Assembly (NCBI GenBank): GCA_028015205.1
Contig: JAPWFG010000021.1
Coordinates: 2,232,001-2,296,000 of the forward strand
Direction: 5' to 3'
DNA from: Mytilisepta virgata
Taxonomy: Eukaryota > Mollusca > Bivalvia > Mytilida > Mytilidae
DNA: 64,000 nucleotides
Notes under the pieces: model-generated
Told to the model about the DNA's origin: nothing
What the model saw: only the letters and a program-made list of their open reading frames with translations
The model's database searches: none
Part shown: positions 54,985-64,000 of the stretch, in pieces
Layout of the letters: each line of letters begins with the position of its first letter
Numbering within the stretch: position 1 is the first letter of the stretch
Made by a program: the position numbers and the translations under genes

Positions 54985-55795
54985 GGTCAATGAAATGTAG
55001 TTTCATAGAAGAAGATTTTTGAAATTCATCCCCCCTTTTTTCTATTTTTATTAACAGCAGCCAGGTCGGTTGAAAGTCGGGAATGCGGGACATAATTTTG
55101 GAAGGGAGCTATCAAAGGACCATTCCACCAAAGTTTGGCTCAACTGGCCATGTGGTTTCAGAGGAGAAGATTGTTTTAGGGAAATTTTACGCTAAATGCC
55201 GATTTTTAAGGCAAATTTCCTCTAAGGGGTCAATCAATAATTTTGGTCATGTTGACTTATTTGTAGATTTTACTTTTTTGAACATTTTTGCAGTTTACAA
55301 ATTGTCTTTATCTATAAAAATATTCAAGATAATAACTTAAAACTGCAAAATTTCCTTAAAATTAAAAATTCAGGGACAATAACCCAACAAAGGGTTGACC
55401 AATTCGTCTTAAAATTTCATGGCAGGTAGATTTTGACATGATGAACATTTTTACCCCATATCAGTTTTTCATTACCAGATAGCTTCTATGTTTGATTAGG
55501 AATTGATGTTGGATTACTTTGGTCGAATGCTTTAGTTTTTGAAATATAAGACAAAAACTGCCGTTTACCTCTATGTTCTATTTTTAGCCATGTCGGCCAT
55601 GTTGGTTGGAAGGCATGGTCATCGGACATATTCTTTAAACTAGATACCCTAATAATGCTTGTGGTCAAGTTTGGTTCCATTTTATCCAGTAGTTTCAGGA
55701 TAAGATTTTGTAAAAGTTAACAGACAACGACGGACGAGGGACTCCAAGTGATGAGAATAGCTCACTTGACCCTTTGGGTCAGGTAAGCTAAAAAT
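54985..55795 (+). repeat. family A dispersed repeat, + strand, in the TNFAIP8-like intron
   Basis: Contains 'aaggaccattccaccaaag', 'aacccaacaaagggttgacc' and the terminus CCAAGTGATGAGAATAGCTC..GGTCAGGTAAGCT. It matches the inverse of 17605-17800 and 21930-22200 closely. It lies upstream of the TNFAIP8-like exon, therefore in its intron or 5' flank. Confidence 0.75.
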
Positions 55796-57725
55796 CATAA
55801 AAATTGGACAAAATTTAAAAAGTTGCGCAAAAATTATCAAAAAACCCTTAATGACCCCAAGGAAAAAAATCCATCTGAACCTGTATCTTTTGTGGTAGAA
55901 CACTGTGGTAAAATATTAGAAGGATATGTTCAATAGAACAAAAGTAAATGAGGGGAAATCATACCATAATACCTCCGAAAGCATTTGCAGTCATATAAAA
56001 ACCTAGATGTTTATTCAAAATATAACTGAATAATGATTAAATTATTTATTTCAATAGCCTACTTATAATTTAATGAGATGATCTATCAATATGATTTATT
56101 ATAAATGCTTTGAGGTCATATCTATTAACATGTATTGTTTTCATCATGAAGTAATTTAGCAAACTATAACAAACAAATCCTTGCAGCACATTCTATCATT
56201 TCATATTTGCCAATTTATGTTTATAACTCTGATTGTATTCTATTCTAATAATGTAAAAATTAGAGATAAGAGCTTTCCTTTTAGTCTAAAATTCAGTTGA
56301 AAGTTCAGTAGTCTCAAATTCAGTCACAGAGTAATTTTCAGAGGAAAAGTCAAATTTCATCACATAGACATGTCATTCTAAAATACCTATGATTGTGTGG
56401 CAAGAATCACAGGGATGAACTCAAGTGCTCCGCAAGCATGAACAGTACCTGCTTTAGGCTTCTCTAAAGGGTGGCGTTTTAACGGGTTTCATGGCGGAAA
56501 GCTTTTTTTCTTAAAAGGGGGAGCTTTGTCCCTGTTGGAATAGATAAAGGTTCCGATACGTTGACATCTATATACATAGTACATGTTATTGTAAAATCCG
56601 TTAGTTCAAATGATGCATGTATATCGTAAGGAAGGGACATTATACAACAGATCTAGAAAAATATGAAAATATTGGACTCCACTACCCAATGATCGCTCCT
56701 CAAACTTAGTAATATCTTGAATCTTGATCAATATTTGCCTGTTGGATATTATTTTTAGCTGTTGCGTGTAAACAGGATATTAAACAATATACATAACTTG
56801 CATTCAGGAAGAATTTCTGATCCAGAATAGAAATACAGTGATAAGAGATCTTCCAAGACATCTCATATTCTATATTATTGGTAAAAACTGTTATGGTATT
56901 TAACTAGACTTCATGCTATGAAACAGCCTTTCTATTTTGTTTATTTTATACAAGACACAATGAGGAAATTTCATACTTCAAACATCAAACATCAGTTCTA
57001 TAAGTACCTTAATCATTTTTAAATTGTTTTCATTTGCTCGATGCTGTCAGATGCCCTTAGCCCAGTCATACATGTACATGTAACTAAAACTAAATCTTAC
57101 TCAATTTTATCCAATCAAGGCTCAAACAAAAATAAATCGCTTATGGAATTTTCAATGTAAAAGGGAGATAAATGTTCTTGTCTTCATATGAATTATGTTT
57201 GATCCAAGTATAACTATAGACAACTAGAACTACAGTGTGCTTTGCTAAAATAATATAAAGAAATGTACAAGTCTGTTTTAGTCAATGGGAAACCCTCATA
57301 TTTTGCTAAAAAAACAAAATAGCTGGTGCACAATGGCAATGTACAGTTTACCGGTAGATTCCCTGAAAGTTTCACAGAAATCCACTCACTCGTTTAGGAG
57401 GAGTTGAAGACCGGGCATGCCTACCCCTTTACTTTACAAGAAGAGATGGCAGTCAAAGTTTGTCTGTGGAAAACCCCAAAAATCATTCTGATCAAACAAA
57501 TAAAATAGGTCGTGCACAATGCCATTTTGTACTGAAGATTGTGTGAAATTTTCAATAAAATCCACTCTAGGGTGTATGAGTAGCTGTAGTAAATAGGTGC
57601 CACAGATGGAAGGACTAATGGAAGAACAGAATTCCCAATCACTACATGTATATATCTGCCGCTCCGCTAAGAGGGAGGTATAATGAAGCAGTGTCACTCA
57701 TCATGTCATTTTTCAGATGAAGCTC
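55796..57725. other. AT-rich region upstream of TNFAIP8-like exon
   Basis: A diverged duplicated segment is present at 57270-57430 and 57460-57600 ('ggaaaccc..tttgctaaa..aaatagctggtgcacaatg' versus 'ggaaaaccccaaaa..aaataggtcgtgcacaatg'). Nothing coding is recognised. Confidence 0.45.
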
Positions 57726-57736
57726 AAGTCTGCAAT

Positions 57737-57848
57737 AAGTAATAATTTGAATTTTTTTTCCATTAATTTGGTCCAAGCAAGAACACACTTTATCGAAAGT
57801 GTGTTCTTGCTTGGACCAAATTAATGGAAAAAATTCAAATTATTACTT
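57737..57848. repeat. 55/53-bp inverted repeat at LINE 5' end
   Basis: Left arm 57737-57791, 4-nt loop ATCG, right arm 57796-57848. Apart from a T8/A6 length difference the arms pair perfectly. The outermost three bases (AAG) overlap the target duplication. Confidence 0.95.
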
Positions 57849-58267
57849 CAGAAGATGATATATTGAAACAAAGGTTATTTGGTAATTGCAATATAACCTT
57901 TCAGAACAAACCGTTATTCTTTAGTTCCTTCTTGCATAGTAATTTCAGAACAATTGAAGATGTGTGGGATACAAATTTTAAAGATTTTAAAAATTGTAAT
58001 GAAATATATAGTTCCTTGAATGATAAAAGGAACTGTATTTCAGAACTTTCCAAGATAAAAAACGCAATTCCAAAAAGTTTTATACAAATTTTAAAAGGTG
58101 AAAGAGATATCAATACTTTAAAAAATGGATTTAGCGGCCTTACAATTGACAGAGAATTGAATTTGGTTAATAAACTAAACAAAGTTATACAACCAAAACA
58201 GTTGGTGTTAAAATCAATCCAGAAGGCATTAAACAAGAAAACTAAATCAAAATGTCAGCTTAAATGA
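57796..58267 (+). pseudogene. LINE ORF2 C-terminal region, upstream part
   Basis: Open from the snap-back to a TGA at 58265-58267 that is supplied by the inserted MITE. It encodes a Lys/Asn-rich segment (IQIITSEDDILKQRLFGNCN, then FQNKPLFFSSFL and IEDVWDTNF) of the kind that lies between the RT domain and the terminal zinc motif in vertebrate and mollusc LINEs. No RT catalytic motif is included, because the element is truncated downstream of it. Confidence 0.75.
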
Positions 58268-58419
58268 GGAACCAGAGTGAGTTATCTTTTCCTAACCAAT
58301 GTAGGTAAGGGAGATAATTAAATTCTCTCCCTTTTGTCCTCAGGCTAAAAGGGAGACAAATTTATTATCTCCCTTACCTACATTGGTTATGAAAAGATAA
58401 CTCACTCTGGTTCCTCATT
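58263..58419. mobile_element. hairpin MITE inside the LINE ORF
   Basis: AATGAGGAACCAGAGTGAG at the left pairs with CTCACTCTGGTTCCTCATT at the right, and pairing continues inwards through GGTAAGGGAGATAAT / ATTATCTCCCTTACC to an inner CTCCCTTTT / AAAAGGGAG. The whole 157 bp is one long hairpin. Coding resumes just after it (DAEYGIEIEWDTV). Confidence 0.85.
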
Positions 58420-58984
58420 GGATGCCGAGTACGGCATTGAAATTGAATGGGATACGGTTTAGACAAAATTGAAACAGTTAAAAATACCAAACAAGGTAAA
58501 AGAATTTCATTGGAAATGTATTCACAATATTATTTATACCGAATTTAGATTGCAAAAAATGAACAATTCGAATGGGAAATGCCATTTTTGCTTGGATAAT
58601 TACAATGTTGAAACATTAAAGCATCTATTTTTTGTATGCCCCACAGCAAAAATTTTAATTAATGAAGTAAGGGAATTGTGTATTAGGTCTAGCTTGATAA
58701 TTGATAGGGATATTACAGAAAAGGACATGATTATTGGGTTTATTGATAATGATAAAGATACATTGGGGGACTTGATAAATATAATAGTTTACTTTACAAA
58801 ATGGGAACTTTGGAAAGCCAGTAACAAAATCAAATATGACAAAGTTCGAATAGAACACCAATCCTTGCGCCTTTTATGGGGCAGAAATTTAAAATCCAAT
58901 TTAGATTGTCTTGTCAAAAGTGTGGGCTACAAAAATATATACAAAGAAAAATTAGTTACTATTATCAATTCCATTGAAATTTAA
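58420..58984 (+). pseudogene. LINE ORF2 C-terminal zinc-binding region
   Basis: Downstream of the MITE the frame reads DAEYGIEIEWDTV, a TAG (a probable TGG-to-TAG change), then TKLKQLKIPNKVKEFHWKC to 58984. It contains the RT-associated zinc motif C-x2-C (CHFC) followed by H-x4-C (HLFFVC), and the WELWKASNKIKYD segment, typical of the end of non-LTR retrotransposon ORF2. Confidence 0.85.
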
Positions 58985-59400
58985 AATAATTACCTTACCT
59001 TATACTTTGTACGATCCACATAATTGAAATTTGTAGTGTGCTCGACAGTATTTTCTAGGTGTGTTCGATTAGTTGATTGTTGTGATCTTAAGACATGTAT
59101 TTATATAACAGTTAATTTCAAGTTGTAAAAAGAAATACTGTGTATTTATTATATTGTGCAATGTTATAAAAAAAAATGTTGTTTTTTTTTCTTTCTTCTT
59201 AAAAATAACGAAATGATAAATATTTGGTAATAAAAAAGGAATACATGGACTTTTTTTGTAGTGTTATGTTTCCCCTGGACATATGCACTTATTGTAAAAC
59301 AGGGGTCCTTAGTCTGCTAACCTGGGCGTCTAAGGCATATTATAACAGGGAAATTTAGAATAAAATTATATGTTGTTGTCAAAAAAAAAAAAAAAAAAAA
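58985..59400 (+). other. LINE 3'UTR and poly(A)
   Basis: AT-rich, with 'cagggaaatttagaataaaa' before the A20 tail at 59381-59400. Confidence 0.85.
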
Positions 59401-59565
59401 AAGTCTGCAATAAGACCTGGCACCAAGGCCTTAATATATCTTCCATATAAAATGTAGTTTCTGACTGTAAAAATTAATCTAACCAGAAAACAAATTGTTA
59501 AAATGCAATTGACAATCTTAAACTCATACAACTTTAATTCAAAATTCCAAAAGTCTCAAAGTATA

Positions 59566-61045
59566 CAAACTAGAGGCTCTCAAAAGCCTGTATCCCTCAC
59601 CTGGATATATTACTTCTCTACATTGATCAGGACTAAAAATTTAAGTGCAGCAGTCAATCTGGATGGTTTTCCAATAGGGTCATATGTTAAACTAAGATTG
59701 GTTATGGTGGCCATCTTGACTGACAGTCAGGGTCATCAGACACACTTGGTTTAAACCTATTTATTTATAGTGGATTGGGAAACAAGTTATACCAACTTAT
59801 ACTAATCCCTCTCCACTTAGCAGGTGCGAGTGCGGCCCCTGTAGCTGCATTTTAGCATACTCTTTTTCGACATCTACAGCGGAGTCTTTAATGTTCTAAG
59901 GGTGTTGCTCTCACAGCCATTTTATCGTCCACATCCAATGGACTAGCATCATTCATCGAGACCACACTCGCAAACGGTGTCGATAGGGCGTCGCAAATTC
60001 GATCCCTGTATTTTTCATCACGATTGGGAATCGAAACAGGGACCTTTGGCTTCGTAGTCCCATGCGCTAAGCACTACACCACTAAGACACACTTCTGAAA
60101 GGGAACCATATAAGGATCATTGCTGCCAGGTCAGGTTCAAATTGGTAAAAAGGTTTCAGACAAGATTTTTAAATGAATTTTCCCACAGGGTCCTATGTTA
60201 AACTAAGTTGGGGTGTGGCAGCCATCTTGGTTCACTGTCCAGGTCTTCAGACATAATTCTGAAAGAGGGCCATCTAAGGGCCATTGCTACCAAGTCTAGT
60301 TCTAACTGGCTCAGGGTTTCAGACAAGAAGATTTTTAAATGAATTTTCTCATAGGGTCCAATGTTAAACTAAGTTTGGCTGTGACAACCATCTTGCTTGA
60401 AAGTCCAGGTCATTGGACATAGTTCTGAAAGAAGACCATATAAAGACTATTGCTGCCAACTGTGGTTTTACTTGGCTCAGTGGTTTCAGACAAGAAGATT
60501 TTTAAATGAATTTTGCCATAGGGTCCTATAGCTGTGATGGCCATCTTGGTTGACAGTCTTGGTCATCAGACGCATTTCTGAGGACCATCTAAGGACCATT
60601 ACTGCCAAGTCTGGTTGCAATTGGCCCATTGGTTTCAGAAAAGAAGATTTTTAAATGAATTTTCCCATAGGGTCCTATGTTAAGCTAAGTTTGGGTGTGG
60701 CAGCCATCTTGGTTCACTGTCAAGATCATCTGAAATAATTCTGTAAGAAGGCAATCTTAGGACCATTGCTGCAAAGTCTGGTTCCAATTGGCCATGTAGT
60801 TTCATAGAAGATTTTTGAAATTCTTCCCTGGTTTTCTATTTTGTAGTACGAGCAGCCATGTTGGTTGAAAGTTGGGGATGCCAGACACAAGTTATGAAGG
60901 GACCACCCAAGTGCCATTCCACCAAATTTTGGTCCCAACTGGCACAGTGGTTTCAGAGGAGATCTTTAAAGGAAAGTTTACATCGGATGACGACAGATGC
61001 CAAGTGATGGCAATAGCTCACATGGCCTTATAGGCCAGGTGAGCT
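59566..61045 (+). repeat. family A dispersed repeat, + strand, long copy
   Basis: Starts ACTAGAGGCTCTCAAAAGCC and ends GATGCCAAGTGATGGCAATAG..GGCCAGGTGAGCT. It has about six internal units of about 170 bp, each with 'gccatcttgg', 'gaccat..aaggaccatt' and 'aagatttttaaatgaattt'. It is interrupted by the SINE at 59748-60085. Confidence 0.8.
59748..60085 (-). mobile_element. tRNA-derived SINE, - strand, inside family A repeat
   Basis: Flanked by the 9-bp duplication GACACACTT (59739-59747 and 60086-60094). Read on the - strand, the head starts TTAGTGGTGTAGTGCTTAGC (A box) and the B box is GGTCCCTGTTTCGATTCCC (60044-60026). The tail at the + strand left end is 'ataaataaataggtttaaacc'. Confidence 0.87.
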
Positions 61046-61059
61046 TAAAAAGGAGTCTA

Positions 61060-62490
61060 TCAAATCATTTTTCACAAGAGTTTTAAGACATGGCATCATT
61101 TGTTAGGGCAGATAAGTAGCTAACTAACAACACTTGTATGGGACCTTTCTTGACAATTTCCTGGACAGGCAAATGATTCAAAGTGATGACCTAAAATAAA
61201 CTTCTTCAAAGAAACGTCCCATTTTTATTGCTTTTCCCAATAACAGACAACAATTTAACATTTCATGATAAAAACAATATATATATAGTGTATATATTGT
61301 CCGAAAATATCCAGTTTATTTGTACTCACTGCAAGACACTAGTGAGAAATTCTCAGTAAAACCTCACATTTCTATCTATTTTTAAGGCTCATTAAATAAA
61401 ATGTATATTTTCCAACAGTGTACATACATGTATATATAATACATGTCTTTTATCAAAATGTTATGAGATCAAACTTGTATTTATAAACATACAATATAAG
61501 AATAAACTAATTATAATACTGTCTCACTTAAAGAAATAAGGAAGAATTCTTTTATCAAAATTCAAAATATGTATCTGTATGTATATACCCAGGATGTGTG
61601 AGGAAAAACGGATATTGAGTGAAGTTACAAAAAAAAGTAGATAACTAAGCAAACATCCAGATGTATATTTTATGTGATTTTTATCTCTAATCTCTACATA
61701 ATAAAAAGGAAATCAGTGTTAAGTATTTTTTAATGGATTTTAATTGCTCTTTTTTTTTGTTGCCTGGGAAATCAATAATATATACATCATGTTTGGACAA
61801 GTACATGTATACTAAAACTATGTGTACATTCCCCACAGATACTGGCAGATGTACTTATTACTTTTAATTCCACAGTAATGCAGAAATATGACATCTTTAA
61901 TTTGAAATTAACATTTTGCTTGTGCACTGTATTGCATGCATACGTATTCATACCCTCAACGTGATGAAAGGAATTTATCAAATTATAAACTTTTTGCCGG
62001 AAGTTGCTGTTAGCCAATGAAATTACTGTATTTGATGTTTTGAAAACAATGTTGGAATTATAAAGTAATCAAAGAACGACTTTTATACTTTATTCATTCC
62101 CTTCAGATTCAATTGACCAAAGCGGGTCCTTGTATAATTAATGCAAATATAAAGTGTAAATTAATAATTTTACTGACCAATTTTGGCCCATAAGGGGCAT
62201 ACAAAGGGGACATATAAAGAAGATAATATATTCCATTCCTTTTAAAATATGGTATTCATTAAGTTGATTTCATTTAATACAAATTTAATAAAACATTGGA
62301 TTAATGTGGCCTTTATCCAGTTGCATGTTTCTAATTCTTATTTATAAACAAATCTGTTCTTTAGAATTCATTTATACTGGCCTCGGAAAACAAAATATTT
62401 TAAACATGGATATAGCTTATTTTTTCTGATAAGCAAAACAGTAGCTAGGAAAACACCACAGCAGCTAGGAAGAGAAACAAATTTCCTACT
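61060..62490. other. AT-rich spacer
   Basis: No supported gene or repeat. It may be intron or 5' flank of the TNFAIP8-like gene. Confidence 0.4.
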
Positions 62491-62496
62491 TTCTTT

Positions 62497-62887
62497 ACTG
62501 ACCAAAGCTACTAGTAAATACATTCCTGCTCTGTGGTCTTATCAAATACAGTACAGACATTACTGTACAAAGCTACTAGTAAATACATTCCTGCTATGTG
62601 GTCTTATCAAATACAGTACAGACATTACTGACCAAAGCTACTAGTAAATACATTTCTGCTCTGTGGTCTTATCAAATACAGTACAGATATTACTGACCAA
62701 AGCTACTAGTAAATACATTCCTGCTCTGTCGTCTTATCAAATACAGTACAGACATTACTGACCAAAGCTACTAGTAAATACATTCCTGCTCTGTGGTCTT
62801 ATCAAATACAGTACAGATATTACTATCCAAAGCTACTAGTAAATACATTCCAGCTCTGTGGTCTTATCAAATACAGTACAGACATTA
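62497..62887. repeat. tandem array, 65-bp unit, six copies
   Basis: 'caaagctactagtaaatac' starts at 62503, 62568, 62633, 62698, 62763 and 62828, exactly 65 bp apart, with only a few substitutions per unit. Uniform spacing without unique spacers excludes a CRISPR array. Confidence 0.95.
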
Positions 62888-62889
62888 TT

Positions 62890-64000
62890 GAATTTATATT
62901 TTCCTGAAAGATTGGTTAGATTTCTCTATTTAGAAGTCAAACTGTCTTTAGGTAATAGAATTGAAATAGAAGAAATACGGTAATAAACAAGCTTTGTTGT
63001 TGTTCTATGGTACTATGTTCTTTTTCATGTCTTTGTATTTTCGACTTATTTCATTTCTTACATTTTGTGGTGATGACCATTAAAAGATTGTGCACACCCT
63101 CAAGGTCTTCATAAAACTTTCTTGTTATTTTAATATTTTTATATGGTTGCTGTTTCAATGACACCCGCCCATGTCTTCTTTCAAAAGTAGAATAGAAAAT
63201 GAAAACAAGAAATATGTCAAAGAGACAACCCGACCAAAGAGCAGAAAAGACCAAGGCCACCCGTAGAGCCAATTAACAGTAATTTCTGTTTCAAAGGTAT
63301 AATAATTTCTTCTTTTTTTTCAAATAATTTCAGTCATTGTGGCCACTTTCTGTGAGAGTATGGGAAAAAACACTAAAAGGTCAAATCACTTCAGCATCTC
63401 AAATTTTGAATTTGAAGAGTAAAGACACAAATTAAAAATGCTTGAGTTAAATATAACCTCTACTCAGGTCATGTATATAACATTTGAACAAATTAATGGT
63501 CGAAATTAGAATAACATAAAATAAATGAAGCTTTGAAATCTTTGTTAAGTGTACTGTTTATGAATGTTGGGCAGTACAAATATTGGAAAACTTTATAAAA
63601 TTATCTAACCAATTATTTCTTCCACAGTATTGTAAGGTTTATGGTTGCATAAGACTTGATACAACAGAAATTTATGACTACATATTGATGCAAGATAGAC
63701 ATTAAAATCTTGTCCAAATGTACATGTACATAAAAAGTGCTTTCATGTAATAAAATGTTGGTGACTGATGTTTATAACATGTCACACATTGTATTTTGAC
63801 ATATATATCAATCTGCAACATAATTGTAGAATATTCTGTTAATAAGCAGATTTTAAAAATCAGTCCCACAAAACTTCAAAAAGTTGTTTATCAGGAACAT
63901 TTGAAAATAACTTTTTTATAAGGCATCAATAAAACTCTTACTAAACCTTCTGTTTCATTTAATCACAATTAATATTGGTCTATTCATTTATGTTTTTTTT
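62890..64000. other. AT-rich region with a mussel dispersed-repeat fragment
   Basis: 63200-63275 ('gtcaaagagacaacccgacc', 'agagcagaaaagaccaaggcc') is a fragment of a sequence I associate with Mytilus repeats. Otherwise no feature is seen. Confidence 0.4.

Larger units (their letters stand above)
57740..59400 (+). mobile_element. 5'-truncated LINE with snap-back 5' end
   Basis: The insertion is bounded by a perfect 14-bp target duplication AAGTCTGCAATAAG (57726-57739 and 59401-59414) and ends in a 20-nt poly(A) (59381-59400). The + strand encodes the C-terminal part of a non-LTR retrotransposon ORF2. The first 52 bp (57740-57791) are an inverted copy of the adjacent LINE sequence (57796-57848). 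A 157-bp MITE interrupts the ORF. Length is 1.66 kb of an expected 5-7 kb. Confidence 0.93.

Noticed and set aside
62497..62887. CRISPR-like array
   Set aside because: Repeats are contiguous 65-bp units with no unique spacers, in a eukaryotic genome.

Overview
The window looks like nuclear DNA of a bivalve mollusc, most likely a mytilid mussel. Genes have long AT-rich introns, and most of the sequence is transposable elements, foldback repeats and satellites. Several repeats (the TGTCGAGC-headed element at 43279, the AGCTCACCTGGCC-ended families, the 'caaagagacaac' fragment near 63.2 kb) are types I associate with Mytilus. That assignment is recollection, not a search.

Two host genes can be supported. 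RPS6 (ribosomal protein eS6) is on the + strand from about 5115 to 17160, with five exons giving 242 residues, a 5'TOP leader and a very short 3'UTR. A TNFAIP8/TIPE-family gene is on the - strand; only its main terminal coding exon (54115-54683) is visible, and its first exon lies upstream, beyond 54.7 kb or outside the window.

Layout. 1-844: small tandem duplication and a SINE remnant. 855-5074: a 4.2-kb Mutator-like (MULE) foldback element with a 10-bp target duplication, a decayed PHD-like reading frame and a palindrome with arms of about 1.5 kb; it ends 30 bp from the inferred RPS6 start site. 5115-17160: RPS6, with SINEs and MITEs in its introns. 17.6-24.9 kb: nested dispersed repeats with two related satellites of 135 and 134 bp. 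25340-38563: a - strand, Gmr1-type Ty3/gypsy element (gag-PR-IN-[RT deleted]-RNase H, tRNA-Pro primer site) interrupted by a + strand Ty3/gypsy element (26466-34596). 38.6-53 kb: TIR-bounded non-autonomous elements carrying internal tandem repeats. 54.1-54.7 kb: TNFAIP8-like exon. 57740-59400: 5'-truncated LINE with a snap-back 5' end and a MITE inside it. 59.6-61 kb: dispersed repeat carrying a - strand SINE. 62.5-62.9 kb: 65-bp tandem array.

The most striking signal is in the + strand gypsy element. The gag-to-pol junction carries the heptamer TTTAAAC in the gag frame, a 7-nt spacer, and two interlocking perfect 8-bp stems (28755-28803) forming a textbook H-type pseudoknot. This is a complete candidate -1 programmed frameshift signal, here attached to a PNMA-like gag.

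In what follows, 'family A' means dispersed repeats running from CTAGAGGCTC..AGCCTGTATCGCTC to GCCAAGTGATGG..AGCTCAC, with 'gccatcttgg' interiors. 'Family B' means related repeats with 'gttcaaagtttccattg' interiors.
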